A stretch of DNA of 64,000 bases, from contig NZ_JAVAMB010000007.1 of NCBI RefSeq assembly GCF_030730925.1, positions 221,644 to 285,643 of the forward strand, written 5' to 3'. Below are positions 9,627 to 16,904 of the stretch, in pieces. The translations under genes and the position numbers were made by a program. The DNA comes from Flavobacterium sp. DG2-3. GTDB taxonomy: Bacteria > Bacteroidota > Bacteroidia > Flavobacteriales > Flavobacteriaceae. Position 1 is the stretch's first letter. Each line of letters begins with the position of its first letter. Below the pieces are notes generated by a model that was not told the DNA's origin, did no database searches, and saw only the letters and a program-made list of their open reading frames with translations.

Positions 9627-11627
9627 ATGAAAAAATTTTCAGAAACAGCAGTCGGGTTTTTATTATTTATAACCTTGTTTACAACAGTAAGTACCTATTC
9701 TCAAAAAATCAAAACAGATAAAAATCAGAAAGAGGCATCAAGCTTTACGCAAAAAGCAAATAATGATCTCTTATCTTATCTTCCTTTTGCAGACAAAACC
9801 GATTATGAAAATGCAAAAAGGGGACTGATAGCTACTATTCCAGCAGGAAATATAAAGGATTCAAAAGGGAATATTATCTACGACATGAAGCAGTATGACT
9901 TTATAAAAGGCACTGCACCCGCAACTACAAATCCGAGCTTATGGCGTCAAAGCGAACTCAACAGTATCAATGGGCTGTTTGAAGTAAAGAAGGGCTCAAT
10001 ATATCAGATCAGAGGGTTCGACTTGGCAAACATGACTTTGATAGCAGGGAAAACAGGATGGATTATTATTGATCCTCTACTATCTCCTGAAACAGCCAAA
10101 GCAGGTTTGGAATTGGCAAACGAAAAAATAGGAAAAAAACCTGTAGCCGCTGTAATAATTACCCACAGCCACATAGACCACTTTGGAGGAATAAGAGGCG
10201 TTGTTGACGAAAAAGATGTAAAAAGCGGTAAAGTGCCTATTTATGTGCCTGAAGGATTTTTTGACCATTCTATCAGCGAAAATGTAATGGGAGGAAATAC
10301 CATGGGAAGAAGAGCTTCCTATATGTACGGAAATCTTCTTCCAAAAGATGCAAAGGGAACATTAGGAACTGGTTTAGGGCAGACAACGTCAACAGGACTG
10401 GCAGGGATTTTAGACGGCACCGTAAAAATCAACAAGCTTTCGGGCGAGGAAAAAATTGTCGATGGCCTTAAAGTTGAATTTATCTATACTCCAGAGTCGG
10501 AAGCGCCTGCCGAAATGATGTTTTATTTTCCAGAACTTAAAGCATTCTGCCAGTCTGAGGATATAACACATACACTTCACAACCTTTACACATTAAGAGG
10601 CGCGCAGGTTCGTAATGGGCAGAAATGGAGCGCCTATATTGATTTGGCGCTTGCAAAATGGGGAGACGATGTAGAATTTTCTTTTGCTTCGCATCACTGG
10701 CCTACTTGGGACAACAAAAATATCAAACCGTATTGGGAGAAGCAGCGTGATTTATACCGTTTCATCCATGACCAGACGCTAAGACTTGCAAACGAGGGCT
10801 ATACTCCTATAGAGATTGCTGAAATGCTGAAGCTTCCCGAATCGCTGGATAAAGAATTTTACAGCAGAGGATACTATGGAACTTTAAGCCATGATGTACG
10901 CGCACAATATCAATTATACTTTGGATGGTTTGACGGCAACCCTTCCAATTTAAATAAACTGACACCAGTTGATGCGGGCAAGAAGTATGTTGAATTTATG
11001 GGAGGTGCGGATAATTTATTATCAAATGCTAAAAAATCGTATGACAAAGGAGAATACCGATGGGTGGCTGAAGTTGCAAGCCATCTGGTCTTTGCAGATC
11101 CGAAAAATCAGGATGGAAGAAACCTTTTGGCAGATGCTTACGAACAGCTGGGCTATGTAGCCGAATCTGGTCCATGGAGAAATTTTTATTTGTCAGGAGC
11201 AGCAGAATTAAGAAATGGAGTTAAGGTGCTGCCATCACCTGATACAGCTGGCCCCGACATGGTTCGCGGAATGAGTACTGACTTATTCTTTAATTTTCTT
11301 GCCATGAAATTCAAAGGAACAGAGGCTGATGCTGCTGCTATGAAATATAATTTTAACATTGTTCTTCCAGATGTAAAAGAGAAGGTAGCATTAATTGTGG
11401 CAAATGGAGTTGTAACACCTCGAATTGGAGGAAGCGTTAAAAACGATGTTACAGCAACAATAACAATCAACAGAAGCGATCTCAATAAAGTGAGCTTAAA
11501 AGAAGCTTCTTTTGCTGATCTTTTGAAATCCAAAGCGATAAAGATCGATGGGGATCAAAATGCCTTTACTTCATTTTTAGGAAAAATAGACAGTTTTAAT
11601 TTCTGGTTTAATATCGTTGAGCCTTAA
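9627..11627 (+). CDS. Alkyl sulfatase-like metallo-beta-lactamase fold hydrolase (SdsA1/BDS1 family)
   Basis: A 666-residue exported hydrolase predicted to cleave alkyl sulfate esters such as SDS to alcohol and sulfate. The signal peptide spans about residues 1-26 (MKKFSETAVGFLLFITLFTT, cut near STYSQ). The metal-binding THSHIDHFGG motif gives H180, H182, D184 and H185. Further family signatures are CQSEDITHTLHNLYTLRGAQVRNGQKW and FASHHWPTWDN. The helical dimerisation region and a C-terminal SCP2-like domain follow, so the length matches SdsA1-type enzymes. The start is preceded by an unusual purine run (AAAGAGG, 12 bp upstream), closer to a classical ribosome binding site than most genes here. 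It is monocistronic, with its own terminator. The location in a suspected island suggests acquisition. Confidence 0.88.
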   Translation: MKKFSETAVGFLLFITLFTTVSTYSQKIKTDKNQKEASSFTQKANNDLLSYLPFADKTDYENAKRGLIATIPAGNIKDSKGNIIYDMKQYDFIKGTAPATTNPSLWRQSELNSINGLFEVKKGSIYQIRGFDLANMTLIAGKTGWIIIDPLLSPETAKAGLELANEKIGKKPVAAVIITHSHIDHFGGIRGVVDEKDVKSGKVPIYVPEGFFDHSISENVMGGNTMGRRASYMYGNLLPKDAKGTLGTGLGQTTSTGLAGILDGTVKINKLSGEEKIVDGLKVEFIYTPESEAPAEMMFYFPELKAFCQSEDITHTLHNLYTLRGAQVRNGQKWSAYIDLALAKWGDDVEFSFASHHWPTWDNKNIKPYWEKQRDLYRFIHDQTLRLANEGYTPIEIAEMLKLPESLDKEFYSRGYYGTLSHDVRAQYQLYFGWFDGNPSNLNKLTPVDAGKKYVEFMGGADNLLSNAKKSYDKGEYRWVAEVASHLVFADPKNQDGRNLLADAYEQLGYVAESGPWRNFYLSGAAELRNGVKVLPSPDTAGPDMVRGMSTDLFFNFLAMKFKGTEADAAAMKYNFNIVLPDVKEKVALIVANGVVTPRIGGSVKNDVTATITINRSDLNKVSLKEASFADLLKSKAIKIDGDQNAFTSFLGKIDSFNFWFNIVEP

Positions 11628-11648
11628 ATGGAATACTATTGATTTGGA

Positions 11649-11674
11649 GAGGCTAAAATAATTTAGCCTCTTTT
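11649..11674 (+). terminator. Rho-independent terminator after the alkyl sulfatase gene
   Basis: A 9-bp stem GAGGCTAAA / TTTAGCCTC (11649-11657 and 11662-11670) with a 4-nt loop, then TTTTG. It lies 22 bp after the stop codon. Confidence 0.75.
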
Positions 11675-11741
11675 GTTTGCAGTCACCGCATTGAACTTAT
11701 GCAGCATATTTTAACTTTTTCTGTTTTCTACACCTCTAATT

Positions 11742-12548
11742 ATGATCCAATTTAAAAGAGTTATCATTTCTTTATCCGCACTTTTAGCATCGCAAATTTC
11801 AAATGCACAGCTTGATCCGCCTTACACAGTTGGATTTATTCCAGCTTCTATAACGGAAGGTGATATTGCTTTTCCCCTATATGAAAAATGGCACTTAAGC
11901 GGTCAGGCTGATATGCAATTGGTAACGCAGGGATCCTACGATACAAAAAATCCTTTTGAATACACTCAGAGAGTCGTTTTAAGACCATGGCTTGTCTATT
12001 CTTGCTTCAAAAATATCAAATTGTGGCTGGGATATGCGCACAATCAGAAATATGCAGTTGAAGAAATGGGAAATTATGAAACGCTTGAGAACCGCTTAAT
12101 CATAATGGGCACATTCTCACAAGATATGCCGAGAGGAAATATATTTGAGTAGATCCGTTTTGAAACTAAATTTTTTGATGACGGAAACGGAATCCATCAG
12201 ACCGTCCCAAGAATTCGTATGAGATTTGGAGTAAATCATTTTCTCCCTCAAAGCAAGAGCAAACCGTTGTTCTTGGCTCCCAATATAGGCTACTATGCGG
12301 AGCTGATGCTTAAGTTCGCGTCAAAAGATTATGCAAAAGAGAATTTTGATATTTTTAGATTGTCAGTATATTATACTGCAGGAATTACTCCTAATATTCA
12401 TTTTTTAGCTGGCGTAATCGGACAAATACAGCTTCGTACAAATGGAACTCGGTTCGATATCTACTATGGTCCGATGGTATCTGTCAAATACAGCATCAAA
12501 CCTAAGGAAAGAGAAACTTTTGACAGTGTCGATGGGGGAGCAGATTGA
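11742..12548 (+). pseudogene. DUF2490-like outer-membrane protein gene with premature amber codon
   Basis: Two collinear open segments in the same frame, 11742-12149 and 12153-12548, are separated only by a TAG at 12150-12152. Reading through gives a 268-residue protein, the usual size for DUF2490 proteins (predicted small outer-membrane barrels). A signal peptide is present (MIQFKRVIISLSALLASQIS, cut after SNAQ). Beta-strand patterns occur on both sides of the stop (WHLSGQADMQLVTQG, YTQRVVLRPWLVYSCF, then IRFETKFFDDG). One base change (TAG from CAG or TGG) would restore the frame. The gene is therefore called a nonsense-mutated pseudogene, although a sequencing error or readthrough is possible. 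An internal ATG at 12219 could express only the C-terminal part. Confidence 0.75.
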
Positions 12549-12818
12549 TAATGCGCTAAAAATAAAATTGCATGGAAACTAGATCTTAAGTAATATTTAT
12601 TTTTTTCAAATCATCTTGAAAATGGTTCGAGAATTGTCCCGTTAAGGCTAGTATAAAAAAGATTTTTATAATTAAAAAAAAAATATAAATTGATGCTCTA
12701 AGTTATATGTCAAAATGGTGGCACCTCAATTTTGGATTTGATACATTTTTTGTACATAAAAGTTAAGGCGCTTTTCGGAATACAAGTTTTTGACAGAATC
12801 TTTTTCTATCTTATTTTT
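12549..12818. other. AT-rich intergenic stretch without a supportable gene
   Basis: The gap between the broken DUF2490 gene and the toxin-antitoxin promoter. I see long A and T runs but no open frame with coding character and no clear terminator. Confidence 0.5.
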
Positions 12819-12838
12819 TTGGTGTAAATTTACACCAA
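12819..12838. promoter_or_regulatory. 20-bp perfect palindrome upstream of the antitoxin gene (candidate operator)
   Basis: TTGGTGTAAATTTACACCAA is a perfect 10+10 palindrome ending 19 bp before the antitoxin ATG. ParD-type antitoxins normally repress their own operon by binding such palindromes, so this is the expected autoregulatory site. Confidence 0.7.
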
Positions 12839-12857
12839 TTCAAAAGCTTTTATTATT

Positions 12858-13103
12858 ATGACACGACAAAGTATATCATTGACAGCTCCAAATGAAGAAT
12901 GGTTAAAAAATCAAGTTAACTCAGAAGAGTTCAGCAGCAAAAGTGAAGCTATTAATTTTTTAATCAAAAAAGCACGTTCGCAAGAAGAGTTTTATGACTT
13001 CGTTAGAGCTAAAATAGATAAAGGAGAAAAAAGTGGTTTCGCAAAAAAACAAACTAGAGAGGAAATGTTAACCGAGTTTAAAAAGGGTTTGGGAGATGTA
13101 TAG
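12858..13103 (+). CDS. ParD/CopG-like type II antitoxin
   Basis: An 81-residue antitoxin. The N-terminal ribbon-helix-helix is MTRQSISLTAPNEEWLKNQV followed by a second helix rich in S/E (SKSEAINFLIKKARSQEE). The charged C-terminal tail (about residues 50-81) is the part expected to wrap the toxin. Its stop codon overlaps the toxin start by 8 bp, the typical coupled arrangement. The upstream palindrome at 12819-12838 is its likely operator. The toxin it pairs with is the ParE/RelE-like protein at 13096-13374. Confidence 0.85.
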   Translation: MTRQSISLTAPNEEWLKNQVNSEEFSSKSEAINFLIKKARSQEEFYDFVRAKIDKGEKSGFAKKQTREEMLTEFKKGLGDV

Positions 13104-13374
13104 CTATTATTTGAGTAGCGAAGCCAAAGAAGATTTAAAAAGAATTTATTACTATGGAGTCGGCAAGTTTGGACTAGATCAGGCTGACAACTATTTCAAT
13201 ATGTTTTACGATTGTTTTGACAAAATAGAACAAAATCCATTTTTATTTCCATCTGCCAACCATATCAAAAAAGGATATCGTTATTGTGTTTGTGGCGTTG
13301 ATACTATTTACTACCGAATAAATGGAGATGAACGTATAGAAATTATTACCATTATTGGGAGGCAGGACTTTTAG
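13096..13374 (+). CDS. ParE/RelE superfamily toxin
   Basis: A 92-residue toxin: YYLSSEAKEDLKRIYYYGVGKFG is the ParE-type first helix pair, followed by CFDKIEQNPFLFP. The C-terminal strands read YRYCVCGVDTIYYRINGDERIEIITIIGRQDF, the end pattern of the ParE family. ParE members poison DNA gyrase and RelE members cleave mRNA. The short C-terminus and the ParD-like partner favour ParE, but sequence alone does not settle the target. It overlaps the antitoxin gene by 8 bp. Confidence 0.85.
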   Translation: MYSYYLSSEAKEDLKRIYYYGVGKFGLDQADNYFNMFYDCFDKIEQNPFLFPSANHIKKGYRYCVCGVDTIYYRINGDERIEIITIIGRQDF

Positions 13375-13565
13375 AGAAGTAAAAGTTGCCATTATCTTTA
13401 AAACAAGGTCTAGACTGTTAGCAAACTAAAATAAAAAAATAGGACAAATCAATCATTTTTTTTAATTTTATCGTAAAATTTAAAACATAAAATAAATCAC
13501 ACAAATAAATAGAAGTAACGTACTAAATATCAACACATTAGCATGTAAATTTAAATATAAAAAGT

Positions 13566-13662
13566 TTTATGGCAAAATCGTGGCACTCCAACTTTTACAA
13601 AACAAAAAATGCAGCATAGGCGGGCGTTCCCGAGCTTAGGTTCGAATCCTGCTCTCCCCACG
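13566..13662 (+). other. tRNA 3'-end-like remnant with upstream GTGGC repeat (possible attachment site)
   Basis: 13566-13586 repeats the GTGGC-pair motif of 9037-9190. Further on, a small hairpin CGGG-CGTT-CCCG (about 13621-13632) resembles a long variable arm. It is followed by a T-arm (GGTTCGAATCC) and an acceptor-like TCTCCCC plus A, ending near 13661. The 5' half of a tRNA is absent, so this is not a functional tRNA. A truncated tRNA 3' end is what integration of a mobile element into a tRNA gene leaves behind. A second, weaker set (GTGCAGAATCGTGC, then GTTCGAATC) lies at about 13785-13870. Confidence 0.5.
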
Positions 13663-13693
13663 AAAGTCCTGAAGAAATTCAGGACTTTTTTTT
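13663..13693 (+). terminator. Rho-independent terminator (same hairpin as at 15620)
   Basis: Stem AAAGTCCTGAA / TTCAGGACTTT around a GAAA tetraloop (13663-13688), then a T run. It directly follows the tRNA-like 3' end. The same hairpin recurs after the SDR gene at 15620-15647. Confidence 0.8.
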
Positions 13694-13903
13694 CATAAAA
13701 CTGAAAAACCTCTAGATCATTAAAATATGCAGTTTTTTTGCATTTACGGTATTTTTCATTTTTTTTTAAAGCGCCCAAAACTTCAGGTGCAGAATCGTGC
13801 ATCTAGGGTTTAAGACATTATAAAAACGTAGCTAGATGCGGGTTTAAACTATAGTTCGAATCATGCTCTAATCAGACTAACTGAAAACAGTATAGCTACA
13901 ACT

Positions 13904-14030
13904 AAAAAACTCCCTAAAAAGGGAGTCCTTTGGCGGCCGGCGGTTGCCTGAAAAGTATATGGTAATTAACTAAATCATTTGGGACAGAACCTCCAGACGA
14001 ACCCCGCCGGTCCCCTGTATTTTTCTGACT
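13904..14030 (-). ncRNA. Candidate structured ncRNA, GC-rich, ending in a minus-strand terminator
   Basis: A GC-rich block in very AT-rich surroundings. On the minus strand it ends in an intrinsic terminator: stem ACTCCC / GGGAGT (13909-13914 and 13921-13926) followed by six U (13904-13909). Upstream on that strand, a 7-bp long-range helix is possible between 14004-14010 and 13937-13943 (CCGGCGG with CCGCCGG). A second helix is possible between 14010-14014 and 13981-13985 (GGGAC with GTCCC). The two helices interleave, suggesting a pseudoknot or alternative folds. A TAnnTTTG box (TAAATTTG) lies upstream on the minus strand near 14063-14070. No reading frame fits. I cannot assign it to a known RNA family, and the 5' end is approximate. 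Confidence 0.5.
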
Positions 14031-14040
14031 GATTTAAACA

Positions 14041-14366
14041 GTATCATTACCAGTATAAAGACAAATTTACGGCAATTTAAACAGCCCCTCATTACATAAT
14101 ATTAGAATAACATTACAGCATTTTAAGCTCTCTAGAATTCAAAAGCAACCACTTAGTTATAAAGAATTCATGTTAAATTTTCTAAATGATTAATGGGCAA
14201 TCTGTTTTAAAAGTTTTTTAACGCTTTTTATTCAGACGATAAAATAAACAGAAAGCTAGAACCACCTTTTTATTATATAATACTGTGTCCCAATTCTATA
14301 AAATAATTTCAGATAGGCTTTTTAATTTTAATCTGAAAAATAACAAGAATATAAAACTTTACAATT
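14041..14366. other. AT-rich intergenic stretch
   Basis: It holds the possible minus-strand promoter box of the ncRNA candidate near 14063-14070 and the presumed plus-strand promoter of the small membrane protein gene at 14367. I see no gene or repeat in it. Confidence 0.4.
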
Positions 14367-14666
14367 ATGGAAAACTTAATAAACCAGGAAAACCTTGAAG
14401 ATCTTAGAGATTTTATTGAAAGTAAGATTGCAGATGTGCCAGGGAGCTATATCCTTATAGGCGCGGTGGGTTCGCTGCTGCTATCTTCTTATCTTACAAA
14501 TAATGGGCATCCCGATGCGGGCTCTCTCATCGGAAAACTTGCCATACCCATTGCCGGTATCGGATTGGCTAAATACAAGGATGTACTTGCTCAGGCTGCT
14601 GAAAGCTTAGCTCAAAAGGCCACTGGTACTGAGACCGAAATCCAGAAGACTTTCGAAACAGCTTAA
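14367..14666 (+). CDS. Small conserved-looking membrane protein of unknown function
   Basis: A 99-residue protein that I do not recognise. The N-terminal ~25 residues are acidic and amphipathic (MENLINQENLEDLRDFIESK). Two hydrophobic helices follow: SYILIGAVGSLLLSSYL (about 29-45) and LIGKLAIPIAGIGLAKY (about 56-72). The tail is a charged helix (QAAESLAQKATGTETEIQKT). A-rich sequence precedes the ATG, and a strong terminator follows 37 bp after the stop, so it is probably a real single gene. The absence of charge within the hydrophobic segments points to a helical hairpin in the inner membrane. Confidence 0.65.
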   Translation: MENLINQENLEDLRDFIESKIADVPGSYILIGAVGSLLLSSYLTNNGHPDAGSLIGKLAIPIAGIGLAKYKDVLAQAAESLAQKATGTETEIQKTFETA

Positions 14667-14702
14667 TAGGATTCTTATATCGAATAATCCTCAAGAAATA
14701 AA

Positions 14703-14728
14703 AAGTTCTGCCAGTGCAGAACTTTTTT
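14703..14728 (+). terminator. Rho-independent terminator
   Basis: Stem AAGTTCTGC / GCAGAACTT (14703-14711 and 14716-14724), 4-nt loop and a T run. It ends the small membrane protein transcript. Confidence 0.85.
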
Positions 14729-14900
14729 GCTTTATGTTGTATCTGAATCTCTTTGAAAACCTATCGCTATAACTGTGCACTATTTTCGAAAACTTTCTAC
14801 TGTACTGGAAATTTATCGTATTTTTATAAACCGCTTATCTTCTATGCACAATGTAGAAATCTGAAGCGCGATAAAAAAATTAAAATTAATTATAATAAAA

Positions 14901-15605
14901 ATGCAGAATATAGAAAACAAAGTAGCGTATATAACTGGAGCGACAAAAGGTATCGGTCTGGGCATTGCAGAAGCTTTAGTGCAAAAAGGACTAAAAGTAG
15001 CTATTTCAGGCAGGGATACTGAAGCACTTGAAAAAGCGCAACAAACATTAGGAAAACAGAACGTAATTGTCATACAATCTGATGTCAGAAATTTTAATGA
15101 TGAACTCAAAGCCGTTGAGCAGATTGTATCCAAATTCGGAAAACTTGATATTGTCATTGCCAATGCTGGAGTAGGAAAATTTGCGCCCATAGACGAAATG
15201 TCCCTTGAAGACTGGAACACAATGATAGATACCAATCTTACGGGAGCTTTTCATACCCTGAAAGCTACTGTTGCGCAACTTAAAGAAAACAAAGGGTATT
15301 ATATTTCAATTGCATCGCTAGCTGGAGCGAACTTCTTTGCCAAAGGTGCTGCCTATAATGCCTCAAACTTTGGTTTGGTGGGTTTTACACAAGCTGCCAT
15401 GCTAGACCTTCGTGATTACGATGTAAAGTGCACAACGATTATGCCTGGATCAGTCACTTCAAACTTTAACGGTCATACTCCAAGTGAAGACGACAAATGG
15501 AAAATCCAACCATCAGATTTAGGACAGATGGTTGTGGATCTCTTAAAAATGAATCCTAATGTACTTCCAAGCAAGATAGAAGTACGTCCTACGAAAACAA
15601 AATAG
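14901..15605 (+). CDS. SDR family oxidoreductase with Asn in place of the catalytic Lys
   Basis: A 234-residue short-chain dehydrogenase/reductase. It has the NAD(P)-binding TGATKGIG (12-19), the NAG motif in VIANAGVG (88-90), Ser139 and Tyr152, as in classical SDRs. The lysine of YxxxK is replaced: the text is YNASN with AAC at 15366-15368, where YNASK is expected. The rest of the fold, including IMPGSVTSNFNG, is intact, and the length is normal for a short classical SDR. The substrate is unknown; resemblance to 3-oxoacyl-ACP reductases is generic. It is monocistronic with a strong terminator. Loss of the Lys would normally impair NAD ribose binding and proton relay, so activity is doubtful without evidence. 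Confidence 0.85.
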   Translation: MQNIENKVAYITGATKGIGLGIAEALVQKGLKVAISGRDTEALEKAQQTLGKQNVIVIQSDVRNFNDELKAVEQIVSKFGKLDIVIANAGVGKFAPIDEMSLEDWNTMIDTNLTGAFHTLKATVAQLKENKGYYISIASLAGANFFAKGAAYNASNFGLVGFTQAAMLDLRDYDVKCTTIMPGSVTSNFNGHTPSEDDKWKIQPSDLGQMVVDLLKMNPNVLPSKIEVRPTKTK

Positions 15606-15619
15606 TTTAAATTAAATAG

Positions 15620-15647
15620 AAAAGTCCTGAAGAAATTCAGGACTTTT
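15620..15647 (+). terminator. Rho-independent terminator after the SDR gene
   Basis: A perfect 12-bp stem AAAAGTCCTGAA / TTCAGGACTTTT closed by a GAAA tetraloop. The core is identical to the hairpin at 13663-13688. Confidence 0.85.
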
Positions 15648-15738
15648 CTATTCATTATAAAATAATTATACTTTATATATAATCAAACTCTCTATAGCTA
15701 TAAAATGATCTTTTTGATGTGATCAATACCGCTGGAAT

Positions 15739-16848
15739 TTATTTACTCTTCTTCTTCCTTCCAAGCCAAATCAACAGCCCCGTAATGGGAAGCGTAAGAG
15801 CAAAAAGACAAACTAAGAATGCTAGAATTTTGGTTGGATAACCATAAATGCTTCCGGTATGAATTGGATAAATCAAACGTCTTACTTTATCGCCATTGCT
15901 AAATGATTCGTAGGGTCTCGCTTCTACAATTTCGCCTGTATATTTATCAAAATAAGCAAGGCTGGCAATATTTGGTATATCTTTTTCAAGATTCATTTTG
16001 ATAACCAAAATACTGTTTATAGTGTCCGATGGTATTCTGATTTGAGTGTCTCCCTTGTATTTAAAAACACTGTCTGTCTTAGAGAATATGCTTTGATAGA
16101 AAAATGTTTTATCTCCTTCTGGATCAATTTTAGTTGGGTTTTCAACTTTCGCAGATTTTTTATTCGTTGTTCCGTCGGCCAATAAATAAACTCCGTCTTC
16201 AACCCAATCGTAGGACCAAGTTAAACCTGTTAATGAAATAATTAGTAGAACCAAAAAAGTATAAAAACCAAAAGTCGAGTGAAAATCCCAGTTTACTCTT
16301 TTAAATGATGCGCCCCATTTTACCGTTAATCTTTGTTTTAAGTTTTTAATTTTCTTTGGCCACCATAAAACAAGTCCCGACAAAAGCATAAACACAAAAA
16401 TAAGACAGCTAATTCCTGTGATAGCTTGTCCAAAATCGCCCAAAACCAAATGACGATGCAAATCAAGCACAATAGAAAAAAAACGTCTTTCTGCAAGGAT
16501 AGAAGCTAGGACTTTACCAGTGTAGGGATCAATAGAAAAAAGCTGTTTTTTCTTGTCCAAATCAGTTGCGGAAATCAGTAAAGTTCTTTCTGGATCATAA
16601 AAAGAATGAACGCGATCAATTTTCTTAAGGTGAAAATCTTCTTTCATATCAGAAATAATTCCGTCTACTGGCATTTTTTCCTCGCCTATGCTAGCAACTT
16701 TATAAAACTCAGGATTAAAAAACTCGTCCAGTTCATCTTCAAAAACCAATATACTTCCTGTAAGGGCAACTATAAAAACAATTAGCCCGGACGCAAGTCC
16801 GAGCCAAAGGTGCAATAAGCCAATATTCTTTTTAAGCGTTTTGTTCAT
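15739..16848 (-). CDS. PepSY-associated TM protein (iron-regulated membrane protein)
   Basis: A 369-residue inner-membrane protein of the PepSY-TM family, often found beside siderophore receptors and thought to take part in periplasmic reduction or release of iron from ferric siderophores. The first TM helix is near residues 12-34 (LLHLWLGLASGLIVFIVALTGSILVFEDE), the typical family start. There follow a periplasmic PepSY region, TM helices around 135-160 and 190-212, a second periplasmic stretch, and a last helix near 340-362 ending in GLLIWLGRKKKSK. The conserved HLWLG and DLHRHL histidines are present. It follows the TonB receptor by 56 bp on the same strand, so the pair probably works together. 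Confidence 0.88.
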   Translation of the reverse strand: MNKTLKKNIGLLHLWLGLASGLIVFIVALTGSILVFEDELDEFFNPEFYKVASIGEEKMPVDGIISDMKEDFHLKKIDRVHSFYDPERTLLISATDLDKKKQLFSIDPYTGKVLASILAERRFFSIVLDLHRHLVLGDFGQAITGISCLIFVFMLLSGLVLWWPKKIKNLKQRLTVKWGASFKRVNWDFHSTFGFYTFLVLLIISLTGLTWSYDWVEDGVYLLADGTTNKKSAKVENPTKIDPEGDKTFFYQSIFSKTDSVFKYKGDTQIRIPSDTINSILVIKMNLEKDIPNIASLAYFDKYTGEIVEARPYESFSNGDKVRRLIYPIHTGSIYGYPTKILAFLVCLFALTLPITGLLIWLGRKKKSK

Positions 16849-16904
16849 TTATTATATCGTTTTCAAATAATGCAAAGCTTCTAAAAATGATCTTTTTTGA
16901 AATT

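Noticed and set aside
13551..13802. Open frame on the minus strand with a VGRAGFEP segment
   Set aside because: This is the antisense of a tRNA T-arm-like sequence and a terminator, a common false protein. The region is better explained as a tRNA 3'-end remnant.
14753..15235. Open frames overlapping the start of the SDR gene
   Set aside because: They overlap a well-supported SDR frame and have no family resemblance or coding character of their own.
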